Positions 1-12,544 of a stretch of 64,000 nt of DNA are shown piece by piece. Both the position numbers and the translations under genes were made by a program. Every line of letters starts with the position of its first letter. Positions within the stretch are counted from its first letter, which is position 1. This DNA is from Homarus americanus (Eukaryota; Arthropoda; Malacostraca; Decapoda; Nephropidae), in assembly GCF_018991925.1 (NCBI RefSeq), contig NW_024735304.1, positions 62,001 to 126,000 of the forward strand, given 5' to 3'. The notes below the pieces were generated by a model. That model searched no databases and was not told the DNA's origin. It saw nothing but the letters and a program-made list of their open reading frames with translations.

Positions 1-404
1 GAGGGTCAAGACCTGTCGGGCGCCCGCTCCTGCTGCGGCAGTTGCCCCCGGCCAATGTTGGCCCTAAATCCCTCTCCTCGACCCATCCTCACCACCGGGA
101 TATCAACATAATCCCGTCAAAAGTAACAATTTCGTTTCGGAAAGAAGTGGGATCAGTGTTGATCAGTGATGAACAGCGCTTAAGCCAGTGAATTCAGCGT
201 TAGACAGTACCAGCAAGAGCCGTGACCCACCAGTGAGGTCCACACCCAGAGATAAGCGCCCCTGGGAACCCAAAACTCTTCTGACCAGGTGGTGTTAATC
301 AGTCCACTCCTGGAACAACCGTGGGTAGGCGTTACATCTGACCATAAGATAACACAACACCACTTACCAGAGAGTGAGACACTGTGACACCACCCCACAC
401 CACT
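1..404. other. unassigned non-coding sequence
   Basis: No coding signal or simple repeat is seen here. It lies directly upstream of copy 1 of a dispersed repeat and could be the 5' part of that element, because copies 2 and 3 have microsatellite here instead. This is inference only. Confidence 0.4.
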
Positions 405-684
405 CGGGTCTCCATGACCACGTGAGGTCCTACATGTCAACACCTGAGGACGAGTTACTGCACCACGTGGCCTACATGACCTCACACAGTAGGGCAAGAT
501 ACCAGCCCGGGCCATCAACTGTAAATTATAATTTGTATGTTCGATTCATGTTCCTTCTCCTTTTAGTAATGAAAGCCTTTGTTAAACGACCCAACTACCC
601 CATGTCTTTATATGCAATAAGACATTTCTGTCCAATGTAAATTTTCAACCTTCGGGTTTCTGAACGTTTTCAATAAACCGTTAA

Positions 685-729
<45 letters not shown>

Positions 730-731
730 GT
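405..731 (+). mobile_element. Dispersed ATT-tailed repeat, copy 1
   Basis: One of three related copies in the window (the others are at 29518-29966 on + and 45500-45868 on -). Shared parts in order are: diverged units around GAGTTACTGCACCACGTGG; a block reading TGAAAGCCTTTGTTAAAC; CTGTCCAATGTAAATTTTCA; a hairpin (AACC, loop TTCG, GGTT at 647-658); CAATAAACCGTTAAT with an AATAAA at 672-677; and an ATT microsatellite at about 687-731. The short open frames here (such as 374-640) share peptide similarity with the other copies only because the DNA is shared. The layout resembles a retroposed non-autonomous element or a LINE 3' end. No RNA polymerase III box was found. Confidence 0.75.
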
Positions 732-768
732 ACTATTAGTAGTAGTAGTATTAGTAGTAGTAGTGACT
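732..768 (+). repeat. (AGT)n-like microsatellite
   Basis: Imperfect AGT/TAG triplets directly follow the ATT tail of the dispersed element. Confidence 0.8.
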
Positions 769-770
769 TT

Positions 771-845
771 TGGGGGAGGCTGGAGGCCGCGTAGTAGTAG
801 CTCTCTGCTTAGGTCGGCATTGCTTTGCCTCAGGGGAACGAGAGG
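771..845 (+). repeat. Diverged duplicate pair, copy A
   Basis: Shares GGGGAGGCTGGAGGCC, then a CTCTCTGCTTAGGTC-like stretch, then CTCAGGGGAACGAGA, with 1011-1108. The pair looks like two decayed copies of one repeat in the same orientation. Its family is not recognised. Confidence 0.6.
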
Positions 846-1010
846 ATTGGCCCCATAGCCGACAACAATTGCAGATATTGACTATGAGGCAACAGTCACT
901 GAATGCTGCATAGATCTGCGGCTCAACTAACTCAACACAGCTAGGATAGCTACTTATGTATTAGGATATTTAATTTTAAGGTAATAAAATGGAGGCGAAG
1001 GTGTGGCTAT

Positions 1011-1108
1011 TGGGGAAGGCTGGAAGCCACGTAAGAGAGTGTAGTAGCAGTAGCCCGTGTCCTGCTCTCTTTTTAGGTCTGCTTTGCTCTGCCTCAGGGG
1101 AACGAGAC
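1011..1108 (+). repeat. Diverged duplicate pair, copy B
   Basis: Second copy of the block at 771-845, with a roughly 20-base insertion containing GTAGTAGCAGTAGC. The final CTGCCTCAGGGGAACGAGA matches the other copy closely. Confidence 0.6.
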
Positions 1109-1109
1109 C

Positions 1110-1570
1110 AGTAACTGTATTAATAAGTTTGCATCTGTGCTATTGTGTGTATATGTTGTACATGAAAAAGCATAATTCATACTATATAAGCCTCACCATA
1201 GTCTATTCTCTTTAATCATTTCACTAATATTACCTTACTTAACTAGGTAGTCTCTTGATGTTCACTGTTACTTATACAGATATATAAATCACTCCATTTA
1301 TATACGATTTAAAGAGAAAATTAAAACATTCCTCTTTCGCATCCGCTGAAATTTAATACATATATTTAAAATGTATTTATATTAAAACTCATTTTCTTCA
1401 ACGCAAATAATCTAAACTGTTTTGCATTTTATATATTTTTGCTAATTCAAAAAACAGGTAAAGAACCCAATTCTCGTTAAGCATTTGATGGTCTTGTCGA
1501 CTGTCCTTGGTCCACTTAAATTATTGTTTCCTACTGTTGTATACCTGTGTTGTCCTGACACATGCTGAGC
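1110..1570. other. AT-rich non-coding
   Basis: AT-rich with stops in all frames. No gene or repeat recognised. Confidence 0.6.
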
Positions 1571-2165
1571 TGCATACCTTCACCCTCACTCCCTCACCCT
1601 TACTCTCACACCATCACTCCCTCACCATCACACCCACACTATCACCCTCACTCTCACACCAGCACACATCACCACTCACTTTCACAACCACACCCTCATT
1701 CCCACACCCTCACTCCCTCACTCCTAACTCCCTCACCCTCACTTCCACAGTCCCACACCCTCACACCCACACCCTCACCTCCATCCTACACCATCTCACC
1801 TACACCCTGACTCCTTCTCCCTGACTTCCACACATTCGTTTCACACCTTCATCCCCACATCCTCATCTGCATTACTCACCACCACACCCACACCCTCTCT
1901 CCCTCACCCTCACTCCCACACCATCACTCCCACACCCTCATTCTCTCACCCCTCTCCCCACCCCCTCCCACACCCCCACCCCAGACCCTCATTCTCTCAC
2001 CTCTCTCCTCACCCTCACTCCCACACCTCACCCCACACCCCTCATTCTCTCACCCTCTCTCCCCCTCCCTCACTCCCACACCCCTCACTCCCACACCCTC
2101 ATTCTCTCTCCCCTCTCCCTCACCCTAACTCCCACACCCTCATTCTTTCACCCTCACCCTCACCC
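1571..2165 (+). repeat. C-rich low-complexity array
   Basis: Irregular repeats of CACCCTCACTCC and CACACCCTCATTCTCTCAC. The open frames across it (1507-1824 and 1562-1810) are rich in Thr, Pro, Ser and His and are products of the repeat, not genes. Confidence 0.9.
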
Positions 2166-2900
2166 CTAACTCAAACTCCCTCACTTCCACAGTTCCACAC
2201 CATCTCACCTACACCATCTCACCACACCATCAAACCATCACCATCACATACACCATCTCACCCACACCATCTCACCTACACCATCACATCCACACCATCT
2301 CACCCACACCATCTCACCCACACCATCTCACCCACACCATCTCACCTACACCATCTCACCCTACACCATCAAACCATCACCATCACACCCACACCATCTC
2401 ACCACACCATCTCACCACACCATCACATCCACACCATCTCACCCACACCATCTCACCCACACCATCTCACCTACACCATCTCACCCACACCATCAAACCA
2501 TCACCATCAAACCATCACCATCTCACCTACACCATCAAACCATCACCATCTCACCTACACCATCTCACCTACACCATCTCTCACCATCTCACCGACACCA
2601 TCAAACCATCACCATCAAACCATCACCATCAAACCATCACCATCAAACCATCACCATCAAACCATCACCATCAAACCATCACCATCAAACCATCACCATC
2701 AAACCATCACCATCAAACCATCACCATCAAACCATCACCATCAAACCATCACCATCAAACCATCACCATCAAACCATCACCATCTCACCTACGCCATCAA
2801 ACCATCACCATCAAACCATCACCATCAAACCATCACCATCAAACCATCACCATCAAACCATCACCATCAAACTATCACCATCACACCCACATCCCCACTC
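2166..2900 (+). repeat. CACCATC minisatellite, 14-bp core
   Basis: The first part alternates CACCATCTCAC and CTACACCATC units. From about 2590 it becomes a regular 14-bp array, CATCACCATCAAAC, with near-identical units, interrupted once near 2782-2800. The gradient from mixed to homogeneous units suggests recent expansion on the right. Confidence 0.9.
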
Positions 2901-3030
2901 GGCACCTTCATCCCACACCCTCACTCCAACACCTTTACTCCCTCAACCTTCCTCCTGCACCCCTCCTTCCCAAACCCTAAAGCCGATACCTGCTTAGAAC
3001 TATCCTCAAGATACTTTGAACCATCTCCAT

Positions 3031-3086
3031 GGTGCTTCGAACCGTGTCCAGGGTGTTGCGAACCGTGTTCAAGGTGCTTCGAACCA
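3031..3086 (+). repeat. 21-bp minisatellite, about 3 units
   Basis: Units begin GGTGCTTCGAACC or GGTGTTGCGAACC at a 21-base spacing. An open frame on the minus strand (2921-3157) shows a short peptide repeat caused by this. Confidence 0.8.
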
Positions 3087-3179
3087 ACCATTCCCAAGTT
3101 GCTTGGAACACCAGAGAGCCATGACTCAGAGGGTCGGCTAGGTTGTGATACGGACAACGTACCTCATTATCCCTGTGAA

Positions 3180-3850
3180 TCAGAGTAATCTTCTAAGTTA
3201 ATAATAGTTAACCAGAACTCTGCCTCAAGTTTCATGCTGAGTACGAGCCAGAATGACTAAGGTAATATCGATTTGGGCACGGATGAAACATGAACAGATG
3301 AACCCACCTGAGGATACCGGATTGTTTAGTCTAAGTGAATGATAGAAAGATTTTTTTTTGTTCTTTGCGTTTTCATCCTTTTTCTCCTCTGTTAATAATT
3401 GTTATTAGCAGGCACCGAGTATGATTGTGGCAATTATTCCATAGATCACCTCGGCCGGCTTTTTATAGCCAGTAATGACAGAAATTGCGGGAGCATAAAT
3501 TCTTTACACAAAAATTCCCGCGAGAAGTCTTATAGCGCGGTTGTTTTTGGTTAAGACAAAAGCCACATGCGGACTTTTTTTTATCTTTTCTTGTTGTTTT
3601 TTTATTCCCTGGACATATGATTTTAAGAAAGAAATGTCCATCATGGTGATAGTGCATAAACTGCTGCCTTACTACCATATAAGTTGTCTTGTTTTCTTAA
3701 GTATAAATATTTTGAGGAAAAAACAAAACTGGCAGCAGTAAGGCGAGCGTCCAGTACAAAAAGGGACGTTCTCATTCGAATATTTTTTCTTCAATCTTAT
3801 CAATATGAACCCTAAGCGTTTTAAACTTTAAGACCTGACCCAAGAAACCA
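3180..3850. other. Non-repetitive non-coding
   Basis: No gene. 3430-3580 is complex, non-repetitive sequence of moderate GC flanked by T-runs. It could be constrained non-coding DNA but nothing proves it. Open frames at 3463-3678 and 3541-3741 overlap on opposite strands and resemble no family I know. Confidence 0.5.
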
Positions 3851-3854
3851 TACA

Positions 3855-3986
3855 TGAAGATTAGGCACCCCAGGTTATATTACGTGATGATTAAACACTC
3901 CAACGTTACCTGGAAGGGTTAGGTTAGTTACTATTAACTTTTGGGTGTTTTCATCACTTGAAATAAGCTAGGGTGCCTAATCTTCA
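3855..3986. mobile_element. 132-bp foldback / MITE-like element
   Basis: Perfect 16-base terminal inverted repeats, TGAAGATTAGGCACCC at 3855-3870 and its complement at 3971-3986. The inner halves also pair imperfectly: GTGATGATTAAACAC on the left against GTGTTTTCATCAC on the right. The whole sequence is thus an imperfect palindrome, as in foldback MITEs. The repeats extend outward with one mismatch (ACATGAAG against ACCTGAAG), so the true ends may lie a few bases out. No clear target-site duplication is seen. Confidence 0.6.
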
Positions 3987-4748
<762 letters not shown>

Positions 4749-4924
4749 CTTCAAGCCATTTTCTGGTTTTTCATGATTATAACAAATTAATTATAAAGTC
4801 GTCTATATTAACTGAATAACAATCACAATAATAGTGTGTTAAATTTATTTATTTTTATTTACGTTACAAACAGATGGACATCATCATCGCTAAATACACT
4901 ATTTCCTCTCCTTATAAAAGTACA

Positions 4925-4955
<31 letters not shown>

Positions 4956-5215
4956 GTTAAATGATAATACACAGTATTTGTTGATTTATTCAACGAATTA
5001 CTTGCAATGATTAAATTTTCTGTAATTGTAATCTTATTAGGGGTTGTCTAATGTCATGTTCATACGAAACAATTAATAATAACTTGATTGTACTTATTCA
5101 ATTTCAATAATTAATTTTAGTATTAAATTATGTAAAAAAAAATATTCTGGGGTGCAGAGTTGGTCAGGGCGATGGACCTAATGCCGATAATGACTTTTTA
5201 TTTTATACTGTGGTA
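4749..5215. other. AT-rich non-coding with (CT)n
   Basis: AT-rich sequence with a (CT)n tract at about 4926-4952. No gene seen. Confidence 0.6.
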
Positions 5216-5219
5216 TATT

Positions 5220-5610
5220 TTAATGAGGAATAAACAGTATTAATGAAGAGAAAGGAAGTAATGAGAGGAGTAGTAATATGTGATGATGGGGAAGTAAATG
5301 AAGTGATAATGGTAATGATGATGGGTAAGATGGATAAGAAGAATATATGATTGATGAAAGGTCACACTGAACCAAGATAAACGGAGGAGGAGGAGGAGGT
5401 AAAGAGAAAGTAGAGAGGAGAAAGAGGAAAAAGGGGGAAGGAGGGGATAAGAAGAGGGAAAACGGGTGGAAGGGCAGGAGGAGGAGGAGGAAATTAAGAG
5501 GATAGCAGGAAGAGGAAGAAGAGGAGGTGGAGGAGGAGAAGAAGAAGAAGAAGAAAAGAAAAGAAGAAGAAGAAGAAGAAAAAGATAAATAATAAGAAGA
5601 AAATACAGAG
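5220..5610. repeat. Purine-rich GGA/GAA tract
   Basis: Long AGG, GGA and GAA runs. The complementary strand gives a Ser/Phe/Leu/Pro-rich open frame of 145 codons that is a composition artefact. Confidence 0.85.
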
Positions 5611-5762
5611 AATAACAAGTGATGAACTTGACAAAGATAGACGTAACTAAAAGACATACAATTGTGTTACTGCAAACAATTATTTTAGGATGAGGAAGTG
5701 AGGGAAAATATTATGAGTAAGTGAGGAAGAAATGACATGGTGAGAGAAAATGATGAGGTAGG

Positions 5763-5925
5763 GACGGGAGGTGGGTAAGGTAGGTGGGTAGGGCTGAAGG
5801 GGGTGGGTAAGGTAGGTGGGTAGGGCTCGAGGAGGTGGGTAAGGTAGGTGGGTAGGGCTGAAGGAGGTGGGTAAGGTAGGTGGGTAGGGCTGAAGGAAGG
5901 GTAGGTAAGGTAGGTGGGTAGGGAT
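5763..5925 (+). repeat. 32-bp G-rich minisatellite
   Basis: About five units containing GGTGGGTAAGGTAGGTGGG then TAGGGCTGAAGGA. Spacing between the starts at 5834 and 5866 is 32 bases. Confidence 0.9.
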
Positions 5926-5999
5926 TAGGGAAGTGGGGATAAAAATGGATAATTGGGAGGAGAGAGGAATTAGGGAATGAGTTAATCTGAGGTAGACAT

Positions 6000-6260
6000 G
6001 AGAGAGGCGAGATAGGGGTGAGGGAGGGTGAGGGAGGGTGAGGGAGGGTGAGGGAAGGTTAGGCAGGATTAGGGTGAATTATGGGAGGGGTGAGGGAATT
6101 ATGGCTGGGGAGGGTGAAGGGTGAGGGAAAGTAAAGGTTGAGGAAGGGTGAGAGAGGGTGCGGGAGGATGAGGGAGGGTGAGGGAGGGTGAGGGATAGTG
6201 ATGCTAGGGAGGTCGAAAGGAGAGAGAGGGTGAGGGAGGGTTAGGGAGGGCGAGGGAAAG
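6000..6260 (+). repeat. G-rich GTGAGGGAGG tract
   Basis: Irregular repeats of GTGAGGGAGG and GTGAGGGAA. No coding content. Confidence 0.85.
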
Positions 6261-6395
6261 TGAAGGGTGAGGGAGGGTGAAGAGTGAGGGTGATGGTCAT
6301 CAGGTTTTAACAGAGACATAATTACCAGGGTGGCGACTCTCTCTAGGAATTGTGACATTTAGCTCCCATATGGAGGGTCACCCATTCCTTCAGTG

Positions 6396-6569
6396 TATGT
6401 GTGTGTGTGTGTGTGTGTTGAATACATTAAGCTATAAGCCATATATCTATAACAGTGACAAAAACAACATATAGGGTGACCACTAGACCAATACCATTTT
6501 TTGTACACATAACCAAAGTAACAGAGTGTACATGAGCGACTACACACACACACACACACACACACACAC
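6396..6569. repeat. Opposed (GT)n and (CA)n pair
   Basis: A (TG)n run at about 6398-6418 and a (CA)n run at about 6541-6569 are complementary and about 120 bases apart, so the segment could fold back. The unique DNA between them shows no gene. Confidence 0.85.
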
Positions 6570-7058
6570 GAACGATGAGGACAGAAAACAGTGGCGAGTG
6601 AGGAAGGCGAGCAGGCAGGCAGGCAATAGGCGACTCATAAATTAGGACCCGCTCTCCCATACTCTTTTTTTCAGCCGACGTGGCCGGAATGCTTTGTCGG
6701 ACAAAGGCTCCGCTAAGATCAATCATATTGATGTTAAATATTTACCCAGCGTCGAGTTAGGTAGCTAATGATATTGAATTCCAATTAAAAAGAAGTTTGA
6801 CAAAAAAGTCCACGCTTGTTCTGTTTGATCCAGTTGATATATATTGCGCGTCTCCTATCTTGGCAATATATACACTTCATTGTTTTTGCTTTTGTTGTGT
6901 TTTTTGGGGAAGGTGTTTTTCGTTTTGTGTTGGGTGAGGGGGGGGTCCGTTCAAGCAATGTGAAGAAAATCTGGTAGGAGGAGAGGGAAGAAAAAAGATC
7001 AACAGTGGAGGAGGATGAAGCGACACGGGATATTCATTTAAACAGGTATCGTAAAGGG

Positions 7059-7060
<2 letters not shown>
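6570..7060. other. Complex non-coding
   Basis: 6640-6790 is non-repetitive, with AGATCAATCATATTGATG and several ATTA/TAAT cores. A pyrimidine run ending in CAG at about 6664-6675 looks like a splice acceptor, but no credible exon follows it. Confidence 0.45.

Positions 7061-7155
<95 letters not shown>
7061..7155 (+). repeat. (GT)n microsatellite
   Basis: Ninety-five uninterrupted bases of GT. Confidence 0.98.
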
Positions 7156-7156
<1 letters not shown>

Positions 7157-7234
7157 CTCCATAACAAGACTCCTGAAATGGGAACTTCTATATGAACATA
7201 AAGGACACTATTGGTCATAAGTGCACACTCCAAT

Positions 7235-7960
7235 ACTATATGGGTTTACGACAATATAAACCCAAGTTACGACACACACATTACCGCGAAGACACGACAC
7301 GCCAGAAGCAAACACCGTGTTCTCAAGATGTGACGAAGTTCAGGGCAGTAAGTTGTTGGTATAGATAAGTTCAGTGCTATGCGTCGTCAACACAAGTTAT
7401 AGTCTAGCGCTGAGGACTTGCATCATAGGTAAGTCCAGTACAGATGACTTATAGCATAGATAAGCTCAGTGTTCGGAGAATCATGGCACACACAAGTCCA
7501 GTACTGTGGGCTTACAACACAGGCAAGTCCAGCACTACAAACGGTAGAGCACAGACAAGTCCAGCAATACGAGCGTATAGCAGAAACAAGTCCAGCACTA
7601 TGAACGTATAGCAGAGGCAAGTCCAGAAGTACGAACGTATAACAGAAGCAAGTCCAACAATACGAACGTGAAGCAGAGGCAGGTCCAACACTGCGGACGT
7701 GAAGCAGAGGCAGGTCCAACACTGCGGACGTATAGCAGAGGCAGGTCCAACACTGCGGACGTATAGCAGAAATAAAACCAGCACTACGAACATATAACAG
7801 AGGCAAGTCCAGCACCATGAATTTACAGCAGATACAAGTCCATTGGTGTAACATTAAGACACAGAAACGTTCAGTTCTACGGACATATAACGAGAAAAGT
7901 TCAATACACAGATAAGTCCAGTATTGTATTCTTATGGCACGGAAATTTAAAATCAATAAA
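7235..7960 (+). repeat. 31-bp minisatellite
   Basis: Units carry CAGAGGCAGGTCCAACAC then TGCGGACGTATAG, most regular at 7540-7800, where AGGTCCAAC recurs at 7681, 7712 and 7743 (31-base steps). Units on both flanks are diverged, and faint relatives (TGTGGGTTTACGACACAC) continue near 8515-8700. The 188-codon minus-strand frame with Tyr, Cys and Trp repeats is an artefact: 31 is not a multiple of three, so it cycles through frames. Confidence 0.9.
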
Positions 7961-8810
7961 CTTCTTACTAGGTTCTTGCGACACATCATTATTCTATACT
8001 TTGAGCTGTCGACCTATGTTACACACTACATATCTAATGCTTTGAGCTTACAACACGTGAATACCTTATCGTTTTAGCTTACAACACATTAAAATCTACC
8101 CTATACCTGATTGTGTGTTCTTTTAGTCCCTTATTCGTTTACAAATTTGGTAATCCAATTTTTTTTTACATTTATTTATCATCTACATGACCAATATTAT
8201 ATTCTTAAATCGAATTTTACATAAGAAATATCACTATTATTCAATATCTATACGTTATACACTACGTATTTACAGTGAATAAGATGATTTCATCTGTTTA
8301 CATAGTATAACGTTAACATATTTTTCATGTGCCTTTCGAGACGTCCAAAGCTCTCAAAAGAGCTCAGCCAAATAAATGTTATCAATATTGTAATATGTTT
8401 AAAAACATGGATATATACAATACAATATATATATCTCTTACTTTCTAGCAAAATGTTTTTATTATATCGTTTTTAATTACAACAGACCACATATTGTGAG
8501 TTTAAATATAATACTGTGGGTTTACGACACACAAAAACCTGCCACTGTGAGCATAGAACACTTCACCAACTAAAACCCTGAGTACACGACACATCAATGT
8601 TTTACAGTGTGAGCAGAAGACACAACAGGGTAAAGACTTAGCACGTTATATGTAAATTTAATACTGCGAACTTAAACACATCAAACTCAAATACTCAAGA
8701 GCACCAGCGAGTGTGTTCTGAGAGGGTCGCCCCTCGACCCTTCCTACTCTCGTAATTATCTTAAAACTTAAGTTACAAGCATTTCTCTCTCGTGTTGCTG
8801 CCTCTACCAT
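7961..8810. other. AT-rich non-coding
   Basis: AT-rich, with scattered diverged relatives of the preceding 31-bp unit after 8500. No gene. Confidence 0.6.
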
Positions 8811-8814
8811 TATG

Positions 8815-8836
8815 AGAGAGAGAGAGAGAGAGAGAA
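8815..8836. repeat. (GA)n microsatellite
   Basis: Short uninterrupted GA run next to a large minisatellite. Confidence 0.95.
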
Positions 8837-8884
8837 TTTCAAGTAGCTATTTGTAAGAAATAAATCATTGTTGTTATCATAGGA

Positions 8885-10640
8885 AATGGTGTCACACCAC
8901 TAGTGTCATTCCATTGGGTGATGTCAGAACACTGATGACAGCCCAGCTGGTTGTGCCATAACACTGGTGTCAGCCAAGCTGGTTGTGTTACAAAACTGGT
9001 GTCAGCCCAGCTGGTTGTCATAACGCTGTTGTCAGCCCAGCTTGTTGTGTTACAACACTGGTGTCAGCCCAATGGATTGTGTCACAACACTGATGTCAGC
9101 CCAGCTTGTTGTGTCACAACACTGGTGTCAGCACAGATATTTGTGTCACAACACTGGTGTCAGCCCAGCTGGTTGTCATAACGCTGTTGTCAGCCCAGCT
9201 TGTTGTGTCACAACACTGGTGTCAGCACAGATATTTGTGTCACAACACTGGTGTCAGCCCAGCTGGTTGCCTCACAACACTGGTGTCAGCCCAGCTGGTT
9301 GTATCACAAGACTGGTGTCAGCACAGATGGTTGTGTCACAACACTGGTGTCAGCCCAGCTGGTTGCCTCACAACACTGGTGTCAGTCCAGTTAGTTGTGT
9401 CAACACTGGTGTCAGCCCAGCTGGCTGTCACAACACTGGTGTCAGCCCAGCTAGTTGTGTTACAACACTGGTGTCAGCCCAACGAAATATGTCACAGCGC
9501 TGGTGTCAACTTAGTTAGTTGTGGCATGACACAACACTGGTGTCAGCCCGGCTGCTTGTGTCACAACACTGGTGTCAGCCCAGCGGGTTGTCATAGCGCT
9601 GTTGTCTGCCCAGTTAGTTGTGGCATGACACAACACTGGTGTCAGCCCGGCTGCTTGTGTCACAACACTGGTGTCAGCCCAACTGGTTGTGTCATAGTGC
9701 TGGTGTCAGCCCAGCTGGTTGTGTCACAACACTGGTATCAGCCCTACTGGTTGTGTCATAGCACTGGTGTCAACCCAGCGGAACGGCTTGTGTTATAGTG
9801 CTGGTGTCAGCCTAGCTGATTGTCATACAACTCCGGTGTCAGCCCAGCCGGTTGTGTCACAGCGCTGGTGTCAGCCCAATTGGTTGTGTCATAACGGTGA
9901 TATCAACCCAGCCGGTTGTGTCACAACCCTGGTGTCAGCCCAACTGGTTGTGTGATAGCACAGGTGTCAGCCCAGCGGAACGGGTTGCGTCATAGTGCTG
10001 GTGTCAGCCTAGCTAATTGTCATATAACTCTGGTGTCAGCCCAGCCGATTGTGTCACAGCGCTGGTGTCAGCCCAATTGGTTGCGGCACAGCACAACACT
10101 GGTGTCAGTCCGGCTGGTTGTGTTAGAGCGCTGGTGTCAGCTCTGGTGTCAGCCCAGCAGGTGGTGTCACAACACTAGTGTCAGCCCAGCAGGTGGTGTC
10201 ACAACACTGGCGTCAGCCCAGCAGGTGGTGTCAGCAACAGTGTCAGCCCAGCAGGTGGTACAGCGTCAGCCCAGCAGGTGGTGTCAACACTAGTGTCAGC
10301 CCAACAGGTGCTAGTGTCAGCCCAGCAGGTGATGTCACAACACTGGCGTCAGCCCAGCAGGTGGTGTCACAACACTAGTGTCAGCCCAGCAGGTGGTGTC
10401 ACAACACTGGTGTCAGCCTAGCAGGTGGTGTCACAACACTGGTGTCAGCCCAGCAGGTGGTGTCACAACACTAGTGTCAGCCCAGCAGGTGGTGTCACAA
10501 CACTGGCGTCAGCCCAGCAGGTGGTGTCACAACACTAGTGTCAGCCCAGCAGGTGGTGTCACAACACTGGCGTCAGCCCAGCAGGTGGTGTCACAACACT
10601 GGTGTCAGCCTAGCAGGTGGTGGCACAACACTGGTGTGAC
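8885..10640 (+). repeat. 32-bp minisatellite, about 54 units
   Basis: Units contain CACAACACTGGTGTCAGCCC followed by AGCTGGTTGTGT on the left or AGCAGGTGGTGT on the right. The step is 32 bases (for example 9124 to 9156, and 10381 to 10413). The left half is diverged, with inserted or lost segments. The right half (10150-10620) is nearly uniform but mixes subtypes that read ACTAGTG, ACTGGTG or ACTGGCG. Long open frames (up to 230 codons, 9106-9798) are artefacts of a unit that has few stops. Confidence 0.97.
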
Positions 10641-11377
10641 AGCATCGTCGTTGTAACAGCTGTGATGACAAAGTCGTCCAGCTGGGGATTCATGTGTACA
10701 TAAACAGATGTAAATATTCCCGCCGAGATTTACATAGTGGATAAACAATTAAACAAATCACGACCTAGCTACTTCCACCCTAAGGGTTATAATCACTTGA
10801 TGCATCATTAGAGGAAGGATTCATTCTTTACACACATTAAGATAGACGGGTATCACCTTTTGTATGCATTATACTCATGAATGGTATAGGATGTAAATAT
10901 CTCATGTGGTATGATAGTAATGATGCTTTTGATTGATCACATATCAGAGGGACGACACACGTGAATATATTTATTATATGTAGATTAAGACTATTGTTCT
11001 AATACTATGATCAAAATTGTATTATTGATCCAGCACTTTGTACTTATATCTGTCTGTATTAATTATGGTCATCTCCCAAAGCCCCAAATGTTATTTTGAA
11101 GGTCAAATTGACTGAAATATCTATTGAGAACGATCAATACTGGTAAATATGCAGGTATACTGTACAACACCTCGTGCTCACTCAACCATAAACAGTAATA
11201 TTCTCACATTGACAATACCATTAATTTGTTGGTTTAACCTCTACAGGTATGTCATCTAATATAACCCCAAGACCCCATTAAGCCTGGACATACACGCGTA
11301 GTACCAACACTCATCCTTTGGGTGGCGGAGAAATGAACAATTTATGTTAAGTACGTGGTTGATATTTTTGCATTAGA

Positions 11378-11380
<3 letters not shown>
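10641..11380. other. Non-coding, no repeat
   Basis: Moderately AT-rich and non-repetitive. No gene or known element seen. Confidence 0.6.

Positions 11381-11381
<1 letters not shown>

Positions 11382-11460
<79 letters not shown>
11382..11460 (+). repeat. (GT)n microsatellite
   Basis: Seventy-nine bases of uninterrupted GT. Confidence 0.98.
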
Positions 11461-11997
<537 letters not shown>

Positions 11998-12485
11998 CTT
12001 CTGAGTGGTAATAAGATTGGAATTCTGAGGAACTATGTTATGTGTAAGACATCTGTAAAGTGATATGATAACAGTTCTCGAGGGTTACAATGTAAAGAGC
12101 TCTTAAGATACACAAAATGTCTGTGCTGCGATATCCCAACGAATTTCAGAATAGCAGAAAAAAAAAAAAATTACGATCCTGATGAGACACAGTGAACGAA
12201 ATTCCTGTATGGCAAACAGCTGTAGTCTCTTCTGATTGTCAATGAATAATGAAGGGGGGAAGAAAGGGGGGAAAGGGAGGGTGGTGGTGATTGGCCTGAA
12301 CCCTTATGGCAGGTAAGGAGAGGGAGGGGGGAGAGAGGCGCTGACCACACACTGTATAAACAAGAGGGAAAACACAGTGTCGGGTTTTATATACAACATA
12401 ATAATCATTCTCAGAGGGGTGGTGAAGGTGCACCGTCATTGTTTCGGCCACTCTAAATAACCAGTAATATGTAATGAGTACATTG
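11998..12485. other. Non-coding
   Basis: Contains an A13 run near 12160 and a G-rich patch at 12250-12330. No gene. Confidence 0.6.
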
Positions 12486-12486
12486 G

Positions 12487-12540
12487 CCTTCCTCCTCCTC
12501 CTCCTCCTCCTCCTCCTCCTCCTCCTCTTCCTCCTCCGCC
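12487..12540 (+). repeat. (CTC)n microsatellite
   Basis: CTC triplets with two interruptions near the end. A minus-strand open frame has a poly-Gly run because of this. Confidence 0.95.
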
Positions 12541-12544
12541 TCCC

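Noticed and set aside
6664..6726. Splice acceptor and exon
   Set aside because: A pyrimidine tract and CAG are present, but the following frame has no conserved content and no donor partner.
9106..9798. 230-codon repetitive protein with Val-Ser-Ala-Gln and Cys-Gln-Pro motifs
   Set aside because: The same peptide appears in all three frames because 32 is not divisible by three.
8885..10640. CRISPR-like array (32-bp units)
   Set aside because: Units are contiguous with no spacers between repeats; the host is eukaryotic.
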